DNA from: JADLHS01 sp964553795
GTDB lineage: Bacteria; Verrucomicrobiota; Verrucomicrobiia; Limisphaerales; JADLHS01
Length of the DNA: 64,000 nucleotides
NCBI GenBank assembly: GCA_964553795.1
Contig: CAZKMR010000013.1
Location: forward strand, 1 to 64,000
Reading direction: 5' to 3'
Under the pieces are notes generated by a model, which was not told the DNA's origin, searched no databases, and saw only the letters and a list, made by a program, of their open reading frames with translations. The position numbers and the translations under genes are program-made. Below, piece by piece: positions 55,781 to 64,000 of the stretch (the stretch's first letter is position 1; each line of letters begins with the position of its first letter).

Positions 55781-55848
55781 CAGCAGACGCAGCTTGGTGC
55801 GGGCGAAGTTCGCGTGTCTTTCGGCGCAGAAAGGGCTAAACATTTCTC

Positions 55849-58179
55849 GTGACTGGGATTCTCCTGATCCAGGATTTGGCGGTCGTGTTGATCACCGCCG
55901 GGGCGGCGGCGTGGTTGTGTCAGCGGCTGGGATTGTCGGCCATTGTCGGCTATCTCGTGGCCGGGGCCATCATCGGACCGCACACCCCGCCGTTTGCGCT
56001 GGTTTCGGATCTCGATCGCGTGCAAACGCTGGCGCAACTCGGGTTGGTCTTCCTCGTCTTTTCCATCGGCCTGAATTTAAGCATCAGCCGACTCAAACGT
56101 CTGGGGTTGTCGATTATCGTGGCCACCGCCGTGGGCGCCATGGTGGTGTTAAACGGCGGACGCTTGTGCGGAGCGGCGTTGGGTTGGAGTGGCACGGCGA
56201 GTTTGTTCCTGGCCGCGATGTTGATGGTGTCCAGCTCGGCGATTATCAGCAAGGTGTTGGATGAACTAAACCTCACGCACGAACGCCCCGGCCAACTGGC
56301 GCTCGGGGTCACGGTGCTGGAGGACGTGGTGGCGATCACCATGCTCACGTTGCTGACGTCGGTGGTGCAGTTCGGGGGCGCAAAGCCGCCACCGGTCCTG
56401 CCCACCCTCGGCGCGTTGAGCGCGTTCATTGTGCTCATCGCATTGATGTCGCTGCTCATTGTGCCGAAGCTGCTGTCGCGCTTGAGTCGCAATGCGGTGC
56501 CGGAGATTCGCACTTTGATCGTGGGCGGACTGTTGTTGACGCTGGCGTGGTTGGCAGTGCGCATGGGTTATTCCCTGGCGCTCGGGGCGTTCATCTTCGG
56601 CGCGATCATTGGCAGCACCCGTTATAAGGATGACGTGGAACGCGTGTTTCGCGGCCTCGATCAAATTTTCGGGGCGGTGTTTTTCGTGGCGGTGGGGATG
56701 CTGGTGGATTTTCGCGTCATGCTCGAAGCCTGGCCGTTGTTGTTGGGAGTGACGGCATTGGCGTTGGTGTTGCGGCCTATCGCGTGTGCGCTGGGTTTGA
56801 TTGCGGTGGGCAACAGCAGTCGCGAGGCGCTGCAAGCGGGACTGGCGCTGGCGCCGTTGGGGGAATTCAGTTTCATCATCGCGCAATTGGGCGTGGATAG
56901 TGGCGTGCTCCCGAAATCGGTCTATCCGGTGGCGGTGGGCGCATCCTTGTTAACCTCGCTGGCCGCACCGGTCATGGCGCGGCGGTCCGAATCCTGGAGT
57001 GATCGCGCGGTGCGGGCGGCGCCGGCATTTCTCGGCAAATGGATTGAGTTTTACCACGACTGGTTATTGCGACTGCGCCATCGCCAAACCGCCAGCATGG
57101 TGTGGAAGCTGACGCACAAGCGGTTTTTGCAGGTCGGTCTGCACATGCTGCTGGTGTCCGCGCTCTTGCTGCTGGCCACACCGATTTACGAAAAACTCAA
57201 GGGCCAGGTCAGCGATCCGGGATTTGCCACGCGGGGATTGCCGTTCATTTATTGGAGTGGTTTTGGATTGGTGCTGCTCGGGCCATTGATTGCCATCTGG
57301 CGAAATATTTCCGCGCTGGCGATGATATTGTCCGAGGCCGCCACCCAAGGGGACAGCCGGCAACGGCGATTGCGACCGTTGTTGGAGTCGGCGTTGCGGG
57401 GCGTGGCTTTGGTGATCCTGGCGGCCTGGTTGTTGGCCTTGTTACCGACGGGGTGGTCATTGTGGGGCGTAGCCGGTGCGGTGATTCTGGTATTGGTGCT
57501 GATTGGCGCGATTTTTTGGCGGCGATTTGTGAAATTGCATAGCCGGTTGGAAATCGAATTGGCCGAACAGTTCAAACGCGCGAGCCACAAAATGGCCACG
57601 ACGGCCTGGTCGGACGCGTTGCCGGAGCAAACTGCCGGTTGGGAGCTGGACATTGACGAAGTGACCTTGCCGAGTGATTCGGCGCACGCGGGGAAAACTC
57701 TGAACCAACTGGCGGTGCGGAAGACGTTTGGCTGTTCAGTGGTGGGGATTGATCGTCAGGGGTTCAGCATTGTGAATCCGCGCGCTGAAACCGTTTTGTA
57801 TCCGCGGGACAAACTCCTGTTGTTGGGGCATGCCACCCAGCTGGCTCAGGCGGCGCGCGAATTGGGCGCCGCGGCCGGGAGCGCCGAAGCATTCACGGAT
57901 TTCGATGAGTTAACGATGGAAACCGTGGTGGTGCCGCCGGACAGTCCGGTGGTAGGCCAGCGTTTGCTCGAACTCGATTTGATTCGTCGCCTCGGCATTC
58001 AGATCGGCGGCATTCAACGGAGCGGGCAGCGCAACTTGACGCCGTCGGGCCGCGATCACATTCAAGCGGACGACGTGTTGTTGGTCCTGGGCACGCACGC
58101 GCAGATCAAGGAGTTCGCCGCTCTATTGGCGCCGCCCGCCGCGCCGTCCGAGGCTGCGGAATCAACCAACGACGAGTAG
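55849..58179 (+). CDS. CPA2-family cation:proton antiporter with two RCK_C domains
   Basis: 776 aa, GTG start. Eleven or more membrane helices lie in the first ~400 residues, with the CPA2 pattern (AWLCQRLGLSAIVGYLVAGAIIGPHTPPF; LVFLVFSIGLNLSISRLKRLG; VSSSAIISKVLDELNLTHERPGQLALGVTVLEDVVAITMLTLLTS, which carries the ED/VV ion-binding region). A second set of four helices follows (about 425-560). Two TrkA-C-like domains close the protein: about 605-675 (VTLPSDSAHAGKTLNQL) and about 690-765 (VVPPDSPVVGQRLLELDLIRRLG). KefB/YbaL-like proteins usually have TrkA-N; it is not seen here. The ion may be K+ or Na+. Confidence 0.9.
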   Translation: MTGILLIQDLAVVLITAGAAAWLCQRLGLSAIVGYLVAGAIIGPHTPPFALVSDLDRVQTLAQLGLVFLVFSIGLNLSISRLKRLGLSIIVATAVGAMVVLNGGRLCGAALGWSGTASLFLAAMLMVSSSAIISKVLDELNLTHERPGQLALGVTVLEDVVAITMLTLLTSVVQFGGAKPPPVLPTLGALSAFIVLIALMSLLIVPKLLSRLSRNAVPEIRTLIVGGLLLTLAWLAVRMGYSLALGAFIFGAIIGSTRYKDDVERVFRGLDQIFGAVFFVAVGMLVDFRVMLEAWPLLLGVTALALVLRPIACALGLIAVGNSSREALQAGLALAPLGEFSFIIAQLGVDSGVLPKSVYPVAVGASLLTSLAAPVMARRSESWSDRAVRAAPAFLGKWIEFYHDWLLRLRHRQTASMVWKLTHKRFLQVGLHMLLVSALLLLATPIYEKLKGQVSDPGFATRGLPFIYWSGFGLVLLGPLIAIWRNISALAMILSEAATQGDSRQRRLRPLLESALRGVALVILAAWLLALLPTGWSLWGVAGAVILVLVLIGAIFWRRFVKLHSRLEIELAEQFKRASHKMATTAWSDALPEQTAGWELDIDEVTLPSDSAHAGKTLNQLAVRKTFGCSVVGIDRQGFSIVNPRAETVLYPRDKLLLLGHATQLAQAARELGAAAGSAEAFTDFDELTMETVVVPPDSPVVGQRLLELDLIRRLGIQIGGIQRSGQRNLTPSGRDHIQADDVLLVLGTHAQIKEFAALLAPPAAPSEAAESTNDE

Positions 58180-58266
58180 GCAGCCGGATGCAAGCATTCA
58201 AAATGTTTGCGATTCGCGCCGGTGAATTTGCTTTTGCTCGCCCGGCTCGCTGCATAGACTGCCGCC

Positions 58267-58671
58267 ATGTCCGAGATCGCGAAATTCGTCAATAATGGTG
58301 CGACCACCATATCGCCGGGGGTCGCGGAAAAAGTCTTGCGCCAGTTGCCGCAATGGAAACTGGAGTTTACGCAGATCAATGCGCCGCTGTTCCCACATCT
58401 GGTGGACCAGTTGGAGTTTCTTGCGGACGTCGTGGAGGACGTGCTGGAAGGCGCGTACAAAGAGCTTCCTTATGCGGCCTTGTCGCAGGCGATCTTCGCG
58501 CTGATTTATGCCCACCGCAAAGGCGGCATCATTCCCGACAGTGTGTTAAGCCTCGGTTACGCGGACAATTCCAGCGTGGTGCGCGCGGTTTTGATTCAAA
58601 ACGAAAAAGCATTCGCCATCTACGCCGGCGCTCAGGGATTGGATTGGCAGAAAATCACCAGCCAGCCTTGA
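58267..58671 (+). CDS. YkvA/DUF1232-like small protein
   Basis: 134 aa with no signal peptide and no certain membrane helix. The stretch AALSQAIFALIYAHRKGGIIPDSVLSLGYADNSSVVRAVL follows the YkvA/DUF1232 pattern, in which a hydrophobic segment leads to IPD and then GYxDD-type residues; here the usual DD is DN. Preceding helices (LEFLADVVEDVLEGAYKELPY) look amphipathic. Similarity is partial and function unknown. It follows the antiporter by 87 bases and is convergent with the hydrolase gene. Confidence 0.55.
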   Translation: MSEIAKFVNNGATTISPGVAEKVLRQLPQWKLEFTQINAPLFPHLVDQLEFLADVVEDVLEGAYKELPYAALSQAIFALIYAHRKGGIIPDSVLSLGYADNSSVVRAVLIQNEKAFAIYAGAQGLDWQKITSQP

Positions 58672-58712
58672 TCAACTTTCCCCGTGGTTCGGTTGACTCT
58701 TCGGCACTAGAA

Positions 58713-59627
58713 TCAGTTGCTCGGACGCGTTTGTAGCGGGCTGGCGCGCAAGAAGGTTTCAAAGGTGCGCCGTTTCGCCAGCACTTCGTTGTGCTCCAGA
58801 TCGGTTTGTAGGAACACGAATTGGTTGTGCTTCAGTTCGGATGGCAGCGCGACGAGATCTGGCACGGCCAACAGACGTTTTCCCTGCTGCTTGAGCGTTG
58901 CCATCATTTCTTCCGTGCGCGCTTTGGTCCCGCCGGACTCGGTGTAGATGACGAGAAATTTCCCGCCGGTTTTCTCGGCCCAGGCGAGAAACTTGTCGGT
59001 CTGCGCGTAAAGCCCGTCAAACAGCCAGACTTCCCGGACGTGATTGCTCAAACCGCCTTTCGTGACGATGGAAGAAATCACCTGATACCCGCCGCTGTGG
59101 CCGGAGAGAATCACTGTTCCAAGTTTGGCGTTGGTCGCAACCAGATGGCGTTGTTGTAATGTCGCCAGCGTTTCGGTCATGAACCGCTTGAAACCGTCGG
59201 CGTCTTCCAATTTCCCGCCACCCGAATCCGGCGCTTCGCGCGGTCCTTGGGGCACGACCAGAATGGCATCTCGGCCACTGGCGACGAGTTGTTCGATCAA
59301 CTTGAATTGGGTGAGCGTGCCCGCCACGGTGTTCCGCCAGCCGTGAAAATGAACTACGAAATCCACTTCGGATCGCTGCCCGGCGCCGGGAGGTACAAAG
59401 ATCGCCACCGTGCGATCTGAATAATGTTTGTCCGCCGGGTAAAGTTCGTCGCGATACTTGTGTCCTCCGGCCCGACTGGGATGCGGATAAGGGGCGGACT
59501 CAAAAGGTGTTACCACAAATTCTCCGAGCGCGGAGAATTTCTGCTCCCACGCCCCTTCGGCAGTCGCCAAAACCGCCGATAATAGAAATGCAGACACCGC
59601 CATTCGCATGGTTTCAGCATGTCGCAA
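58713..59627 (-). CDS. Secreted alpha/beta hydrolase
   Basis: 304 aa from the first ATG; ATGs at 59609 and 59603 would shorten the leader (MRMAVSAFLLSAVLATAEGAW). The nucleophile elbow is GHSGG (VILSGHSGGYQVISSIV). Upstream DFVVHFHGWRNTVAGTL is the oxyanion region. VWLFDGLYAQTDKF contributes the acid and the C-terminal DLEHNEVL a likely catalytic His. The mature protein is exported. The fold is clear, but substrate class (ester, peptide or lactone) is not. It overlaps no neighbour and is convergent with the YkvA-like gene. Confidence 0.82.
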   Translation of the reverse strand: MRHAETMRMAVSAFLLSAVLATAEGAWEQKFSALGEFVVTPFESAPYPHPSRAGGHKYRDELYPADKHYSDRTVAIFVPPGAGQRSEVDFVVHFHGWRNTVAGTLTQFKLIEQLVASGRDAILVVPQGPREAPDSGGGKLEDADGFKRFMTETLATLQQRHLVATNAKLGTVILSGHSGGYQVISSIVTKGGLSNHVREVWLFDGLYAQTDKFLAWAEKTGGKFLVIYTESGGTKARTEEMMATLKQQGKRLLAVPDLVALPSELKHNQFVFLQTDLEHNEVLAKRRTFETFLRASPLQTRPSN

Positions 59628-59639
59628 TGCGACCGGGAA

Positions 59640-59660
59640 GATAGGAAAAAAATTCCTATC
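59640..59660. promoter_or_regulatory. 8-bp inverted repeat upstream of the hydrolase
   Basis: GATAGGAA (59640-59647) and TTCCTATC (59653-59660) form a perfect dyad with a 5-base A-rich spacer, 12 bases before the hydrolase start codon (minus strand). Its position suits an operator or an RNA hairpin near the start. A related GATAGG is at about 59726. Confidence 0.4.
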
Positions 59661-59857
59661 GGCGAGACGGTAAAACCAGATGCGGCGTGCCGGAACGAGA
59701 CACCGCTGTCTTTACCGGAAGAAAGATAGGCCGAAAAACGGCGAAATTGAGCCAAGTAGCGGTCTGATTTTCAGTTGGCCGGTAGTTTGCTTTCGGTTCA
59801 GTGCCCTGGCGTGCTGTTCCGTTTGGTTGAGTTTCGCGGGGAACGCCTTTATCGAAC

Positions 59858-60706
59858 ATGGCAACGACATTGACGCAAGCCGAAGAGGCCCAACTGACAC
59901 AGACGATCGAGATGTTTGAGGTAATCACTCAAACACAGCCGCACGACTATCAGTCGTTGGAAATTCTCAAGGAAGCCTATAGCAAGCTTGGCCGCGACAA
60001 TGACGTCATCGCGACGTCCAAGCGCATCGCCGAAGCATACGTTCTGGCCGGTCAGTTTTCCTCGGCCATTCTCGAATACGAAACCATTCTCCAACACCAC
60101 CCGGATGAACCGCAGGTGCAAGCCGCGCTGAAGGAAATCGAAGCCAAGGCCGCGGCCGCCAATCAACCCGCCGTCAGCGATACCGCAGTGTTCCGCCGCA
60201 CGGGGGAAGGCAGCACCACGTTGATCAAGAAACCGGGCTCGCGCTCCTCGGGCTCGGTGGACGATGGGCGCAAGCAGATGCACAAGATTTTCGTCGAGGG
60301 CAAAATCATCGCCGCCGCCGACTTCGACCTGTGTTGGCCGACGCCTGATCTGAATACGCCGCCCCCCGACGTCATCGAGCCGTTTATTCAAATCCTCGCC
60401 GACAAGGGGCTCACCGTAGCTGACGCTTCGTTGAAATTATTGAGCGACCGCACGCGGGTCGCCTATTTGCCACTGGATAAGTACGACGTGGACATTGATC
60501 TGGCCCGCAGTTTTCCGGCGGAAACCTGCCGGCGCTGGTGCGTCCTGCCGTTTGACCGGATGAGCAAGTCCGTCATGGTGGCCACGGCGAATCCGTTCAA
60601 CCAACAAGCGGCCAAAGAACTGGCGGAAGCCACCAACAACCGTTTGCTCTGGTATCTCGTGCCGCCCGGGGACCTCGTCAAAAACCTCCGCAAAGTATTC
60701 CGCTGA
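59858..60706 (+). CDS. TPR protein with GspE/PilB N-terminal-like (MshEN) domain
   Basis: 282 aa. Residues ~1-100 are a TPR-like pair (YQSLEILKEAYSKLGRDNDVIATSKRIAEAYVLAGQFSSAILEYETILQHHPDEPQ). A charged linker (TGEGSTTLIKKPGSRSSG) and a second part from ~165 follow: VIEPFIQILADKGLTVADASLKLLSDRTRVAYLPLDKYDVDIDLARSFPAETCRRWCVLPFDRMSKSVMVATANPFN. The last stretch is like the MshEN/T2SSE_N domain of assembly ATPases. It has no Walker motifs. It sits 2 bases ahead of the full ATPase gene, so it is likely a dedicated partner or a c-di-GMP/oligomer adaptor of it. Confidence 0.75.
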   Translation: MATTLTQAEEAQLTQTIEMFEVITQTQPHDYQSLEILKEAYSKLGRDNDVIATSKRIAEAYVLAGQFSSAILEYETILQHHPDEPQVQAALKEIEAKAAAANQPAVSDTAVFRRTGEGSTTLIKKPGSRSSGSVDDGRKQMHKIFVEGKIIAAADFDLCWPTPDLNTPPPDVIEPFIQILADKGLTVADASLKLLSDRTRVAYLPLDKYDVDIDLARSFPAETCRRWCVLPFDRMSKSVMVATANPFNQQAAKELAEATNNRLLWYLVPPGDLVKNLRKVFR

Positions 60707-60708
60707 TC

Positions 60709-62445
60709 ATGCCTCCTGTGAAATCATTTGGCGAACGCATCGCCGACGCTCTGGTTGAAGATGGCTTGCTGACGACCAAGCAAGTCGAGGAATTGCTCGA
60801 GCAGCAAAAACGCGAGGGCACGCGCTTCATCAAGCTCGTCACGGAAAAATCCTACGTCAGCGAGCAGGACCTGACCGTCTCCATGGGCCGGGTGCTTAAT
60901 GTGCCGCCCATCAATCTGGCCCGGATCAGCATTCCGCCGGAAGTCGCCGATTTGTTGCCGCGCGAAATCGCCCACAATCACCGCGTGTTGCCGGTGGCGC
61001 GTCTGGAGAACAAGTTGTTCATCGCCATGGCCGACCCGCTCAACGTGCTGGCGGTGGACGACGTCAAACGCATCACGAAACTCGAAGTCTGCACGATGAT
61101 CGCTTCGGAGAAGGCGATCGCCGACAAGATGAATTCTCTCGATGCCGCCAAGGGTGGCAGCATGGAGGACATCATTCAGGACGCCGCCAAGAAAGGCCTC
61201 GAGGACGAGAGCGGTGAAATCGAAACTGTCAAAGAATCGGTCGAAGAGGTCAACCTGGACCAACTCGCCGCGTCCAGCGAAGAAGCTCCCGTCATCAAGC
61301 TGGCCAATATCATCGTGATGCAGGCCATCAAAGACCGCGCGAGCGATATTCACATTGAACCCTTTGAGAAAAGCCTGCGGTTGCGGTACCGCATTGACGG
61401 CGCGTTGATTGACGCCACCCCGCCGCCTAAAGCGATGCAATTGGCGTTGGCGTCCCGCTTCAAAATCATGTCGAGCCTCGACATCGCCGAACGGCGCTTG
61501 CCGCAGGACGGCCGGATGCGGGTGCGCGTCGGGGGCAAAGATTACGATTTGCGCGTGTCCATCATGCCGACGGTGCACGGCGAAAAAATCGTGCTTCGCG
61601 TGTTGGATAAAGGAAACCTCTCCGCGAGTCTCGATAAACTCGGTCTCGATCCGGATACGTTCAATCAATTCAAGCACGCGATTGATGCGCCGCACGGATT
61701 GATTCTCGTGACCGGCCCGACCGGTTCCGGCAAAACCACGACGCTTTACTCCGCGCTGAACGAACTCAACAGCCCCGTCTTCAACATCGTCACCGTCGAA
61801 GACCCGGTGGAATTCCAGATTCCCGGCATCAATCAGGTGCCCGTGAAAAAAGAAATCGGCCTCACCTTCGCCAGCGCGCTGCGATCCATTCTCCGCCAAG
61901 ACCCGGACATCGTGATGATCGGCGAAATCCGCGATGCCGAAACCGCGGAAATTGCCATTGAAGCTTCGCTCACCGGCCACCAGGTGTTGTCCACAATGCA
62001 CTGTAACGACGCGCCCGGCGCGATTGCGCGTCTGGACGACATGGGCATTCCGCCGTTTCTGATTTCGTCCTCGGTGATTTTGTCCTGCGCGCAACGGCTC
62101 ATGCGCCGCATTTGCTCGCATTGCAAAGAGCCGGTCACATATCCGGCGAAAATGTTCCACGACCTGAGCATTGATCCGAGTTCTTTCGATGGCGTGACGC
62201 TCTATCGCGGCCGCGGATGTGATCGTTGCAAAAACTCCGGTTACGCCGGGCGTTTGGCGATTATTGAAGCGATGACGGTTTCCGATGAAATTCGCAAGCT
62301 GGTGATCGCGCGCTCGAACTCCCGTGAAATCAGCAAAGTCGCCATTGGTCAAGGGATGAAAACCTTGCGCATGGTGGGTTTGGATCGCGCGCGCGATGGT
62401 CAATCCACGCTGGAGCAGGTGCTCCTGATGACGTCTTCTCATTAA
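60709..62445 (+). CDS. GspE/PilB-type assembly ATPase
   Basis: 578 aa. Residues ~1-150 form the N-terminal domain (GERIADALVEDGLLTTKQVEELLEQQKREG ... YVSEQDLTVSMGRVLNVPPINLARISIPPEVADLLP). Walker A is GPTGSGKT (336-343), Walker B is in DIVMIGEIRD (from 400), with the Asp and His boxes (EDPVEF; GHQVLSTMHCNDA) of the family. The zinc ribbon is C469-x2-C472 and C504-x2-C507. It drives assembly of a type II secretion pseudopilus or type IV pilus; which of the two is not decided. Pseudopilin at 21013-21783 is a possible substrate. A terminator follows. Confidence 0.96.
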   Translation: MPPVKSFGERIADALVEDGLLTTKQVEELLEQQKREGTRFIKLVTEKSYVSEQDLTVSMGRVLNVPPINLARISIPPEVADLLPREIAHNHRVLPVARLENKLFIAMADPLNVLAVDDVKRITKLEVCTMIASEKAIADKMNSLDAAKGGSMEDIIQDAAKKGLEDESGEIETVKESVEEVNLDQLAASSEEAPVIKLANIIVMQAIKDRASDIHIEPFEKSLRLRYRIDGALIDATPPPKAMQLALASRFKIMSSLDIAERRLPQDGRMRVRVGGKDYDLRVSIMPTVHGEKIVLRVLDKGNLSASLDKLGLDPDTFNQFKHAIDAPHGLILVTGPTGSGKTTTLYSALNELNSPVFNIVTVEDPVEFQIPGINQVPVKKEIGLTFASALRSILRQDPDIVMIGEIRDAETAEIAIEASLTGHQVLSTMHCNDAPGAIARLDDMGIPPFLISSSVILSCAQRLMRRICSHCKEPVTYPAKMFHDLSIDPSSFDGVTLYRGRGCDRCKNSGYAGRLAIIEAMTVSDEIRKLVIARSNSREISKVAIGQGMKTLRMVGLDRARDGQSTLEQVLLMTSSH

Positions 62446-62463
62446 TCACCGGCTCAAACACCG

Positions 62464-62498
62464 CAGCCGATTCCACGTGGGATCGGCTGTTGTGTTTT
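62464..62498 (+). terminator. Intrinsic terminator of the GspE/PilB operon
   Basis: CAGCCGATTCCA (62464-62475) pairs at 11 of 12 positions with TGGGATCGGCTG (62478-62489), followed by TTGTGTTTT, 18 bases past the stop codon. Confidence 0.8.
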
Positions 62499-62960
62499 GG
62501 AAAATCTTGTGTCAGGGCGCAAATGTTCTCGTCACCACGAATTTGTAAACTCCGGAAGCGCCAAGGCGATTGTGGGGCGGCAGGCCTAACCCGGCGCGCT
62601 GAATAATCCGCGAGCTTAGCAAATTTCCTTCGGCCGTTTTTAAACAGGCCATTGCTATGTCTTGAGCCCGGCACTCCGCTGCGCAGGAAAGTATGCTGCA
62701 GGCTAAGGCCGGTGATGTCGTTGTTGCGGCCGGAGGCGCAAGCCTGCGCCGCTCTCAAACATCCACGTGAAATGGCGAGGCGTGGAATAACGGAAATCAA
62801 ATCTATCAGTAATCCTGAAGCTCGGGCGCGGGGCATCGCGCAATGCGCCAACCGGCGATGAAATTTTGGCAAGAACCGCGAAGCAGACCGTTACTTCGCC
62901 GGGTTAAAATTCCTGCGACACATCACCGGCTCGCGTCCGTAATGCGCGGCGAGAATTCTC
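62499..62960. other. 462-bp intergenic region before the hydrogenase genes
   Basis: No convincing gene on either strand: the open frames lack start context and domains. The promoter of the hoxEF genes must lie in the right part but could not be pinned. Stretches such as 62690-62760 look like a decayed dispersed element. The base composition is like the surroundings. Confidence 0.5.
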
Positions 62961-63488
62961 ATGAATGCCCTGATCGCCAAACCGCAGAAGAAAAAGCTTC
63001 AACTGGCGCTGGAACACGCTTCGGGCGACAAACGCTTCAAGATTCTCGAGGTCCACATGAAGCGGCATCAGTTCCGGCAGGATGCACTGATCGAGGTATT
63101 GCACAAGGCGCAGGAGTTGTTCGGTTTTCTCGAAGACGATCTGTTGCTGTTCATCGCCCACAAACTGAAGCTGCCGCCGAGTCGCGTTTATGGCGTCGCG
63201 ACGTTCTACCAGTTTTTCACGCTCAAACCGCAGGGCGAACACACGTGTGTGGTGTGCATGGGCACGGCTTGTTATGTCAAAGGGGCGGATCAGGTCATTG
63301 CCGCGGTGCAGGCGCAAACCGGAATCAAGCCCGGTGAAACCACGGCGGACGGAAAAGTCTCGCTGCTGACGGCGCGATGCATCGGCGCGTGCGGCATTGC
63401 CCCGGCGGTGGTTTACGATGGCGCGGTCACCGCGCGACAAACGCCCGATGCCGCGGTGGAGCAAATCAAAAAATGGGTGGCGCAATGA
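62961..63488 (+). CDS. hoxE: HoxE/NuoE-like [2Fe-2S] subunit of an NAD-linked hydrogenase
   Basis: 175 aa. The thioredoxin-like [2Fe-2S] fold has ligands C99, C104 (CMGTAC), C140 and C144 (CIGAC). The run MKRHQFRQDALIEVLHKAQELFGFLEDDLLLFIAHKLKLPPSRVYGVATFYQFFTLKPQGEHTCVVC follows cyanobacterial HoxE more closely than complex I NuoE. It passes electrons between the diaphorase and the hydrogenase in the bidirectional (group 3d) enzyme. The TGA overlaps the ATG of the next gene (ATGA), so translation is coupled. A NuoE-like role in another NADH-linked complex remains possible. Confidence 0.85.
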   Translation: MNALIAKPQKKKLQLALEHASGDKRFKILEVHMKRHQFRQDALIEVLHKAQELFGFLEDDLLLFIAHKLKLPPSRVYGVATFYQFFTLKPQGEHTCVVCMGTACYVKGADQVIAAVQAQTGIKPGETTADGKVSLLTARCIGACGIAPAVVYDGAVTARQTPDAAVEQIKKWVAQ

Positions 63489-64000
63489 CCTTGAACGATC
63501 TGCTAAATCTCAAGGAACGGGAGTTGGCGGCGCGAAAAAAAATCACGCTGCGCTGCTGTCTGGCAGCGGGATGTCTTTCCTCGGGCGCGAAGGCGGTCAA
63601 GCAACAGTTGGAGAAAGCCGTCGCGGAAGCCGAGTTGCAGGACGTGGTCGAAGTGCGCGGAGTCGGTTGCATGAAACTATGCTGCGAAGGCCCGCTTGTT
63701 CAGGCCGACCCGGAGGAGACGCTTTACATCAAGGTGACGCCGGAAAACGCGCCGGCCATCGTCGCGGCCTTGAAAGGCGAGCCGGCAAATCTGCCGCAAA
63801 CCGATCCGCACGCGGCATTTTTCACGCGGCAAATGTCCATCGTGCTAGCAAACAGCGGCGTTGTGGATCCGGAGCGCATTGAAAGCTATATCGCGGCAGA
63901 TGGGTATCAGGCATTGCTCGAAGTGCTGCGGGAAATGACGCCGAAGGAAGTGGTGGACGAAATGGTGCAGAGCGGATTGCGGGGTCGTGGCGGCGCGGGA
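63485..64000 (+). CDS. hoxF: HoxF, diaphorase subunit (partial, runs off the window)
   Basis: The first 172 residues are seen. The N-terminal [2Fe-2S] NuoE-like domain has C25, C30, C62 and C66 (RCCLAAGC ... GCMKLCC). It is followed by FFTRQMSIVLANSGVVDPERIESYIAADGYQALLEVLREMTPKEVVDEMVQSGLRGRGGAG, in which GRGGAG starts the FMN-binding motif. A fused NuoE-like plus NuoF domain is the HoxF layout. It binds FMN and NAD(H). The start ATG overlaps the hoxE stop. The downstream hoxU, hoxY and hoxH genes would be expected past the edge but cannot be seen. Confidence 0.87.
   Translation, partial: MTLNDLLNLKERELAARKKITLRCCLAAGCLSSGAKAVKQQLEKAVAEAELQDVVEVRGVGCMKLCCEGPLVQADPEETLYIKVTPENAPAIVAALKGEPANLPQTDPHAAFFTRQMSIVLANSGVVDPERIESYIAADGYQALLEVLREMTPKEVVDEMVQSGLRGRGGAG

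Noticed and set aside
60724..62442. A 572-aa open frame on the minus strand across the GspE gene
   Set aside because: It mirrors the coding frame of the ATPase. GC-rich codons leave antisense frames open. It has no domain or start signal.
62961..63488. Ordinary complex I NuoE
   Set aside because: The next gene begins with its own NuoE-like [2Fe-2S] domain fused to a NuoF domain, which is the HoxF layout; kept as an alternative only.

Overview
The window is GC-rich, densely coded bacterial DNA with one assembly gap. The gene content points to a Verrucomicrobiota bacterium, probably of the Pedosphaera/Limisphaerales type. The clues are an autotransporter-type beta-strand-repeat giant protein, DUF1080 and Tat-exported Gfo/Idh/MocA genes side by side, an ECF sigma factor paired with a Ser/Thr kinase, a pseudopilin with the H-X9-DG signature, DUF3616 and PQQ-propeller proteins, and many secreted proteins sharing one C-terminal domain. 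This assignment is inferred from gene families, because no rRNA or ribosomal protein gene is present.

Region by region: 1-10.9 kb holds secreted proteins on the + strand: a serine hydrolase of the beta-lactamase fold, a tail-fibre-like protein, an M4 metallopeptidase, a small secreted protein and an 1141-aa lamin-tail/DUF3616 protein. The hydrolase spans a 100-N gap flanked by an exact 55-bp duplication; collapsing it restores the reading frame. Its restored C-terminus matches that of the M4 peptidase. 10.9-13.8 kb is an ECF sigma/Ser-Thr kinase pair on the minus strand, divergent from a ~2290-aa beta-strand-repeat protein (14.0-20.9 kb). 21-25.5 kb holds a pseudopilin, DUF1080, Gfo/Idh/MocA and a tandem adenylate kinase whose second half has lost key residues. 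25.5-33.6 kb is mostly minus-strand envelope proteins (PQQ propeller, DUF3616, HlyD-type adaptor, a secreted protein and a W/Y-rich lipoprotein), plus a small lipoprotein and a YeaQ/YmgE-type membrane protein. A tRNA-Arg(CCU) lies at 33.7 kb.

33.9-41.3 kb holds two coiled-coil tail-anchored proteins, an alkylguanine-DNA methyltransferase, an OPA-type MFS transporter, clpP-clpX and a glucose/sorbosone dehydrogenase-like protein. 41.5-53.5 kb is the most intriguing locus. It has an ABC-2 permease, three consecutive SPFH proteins (the first fused to a polytopic membrane domain), a P1B-type ATPase with a His/Cys-rich N-terminus, an antitoxin/Doc-type pair, an ABC ATPase and permease, and a TPR-like anchored protein, all on one strand. 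The Doc stop codon overlaps the ABC ATPase start. 53.5-62.4 kb has an Lrp/AsnC regulator overlapping an aminotransferase, an FHA protein, a CPA2 antiporter with two RCK_C domains, a YkvA-like protein, a secreted alpha/beta hydrolase, and two assembly-ATPase proteins: a TPR plus GspE-N-like protein 2 bp ahead of a full GspE/PilB ATPase. The window ends in hoxE and the start of hoxF, the diaphorase of a bidirectional NAD-linked [NiFe] hydrogenase (or a related NADH-linked enzyme).

Two C-terminal modules recur on exported proteins. One (~70 aa) ends the serine hydrolase and the M4 peptidase. The other (~70 aa, with Trp near the start and an FYR-like end) closes five otherwise unrelated secreted proteins. 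Both could be sorting or attachment signals.
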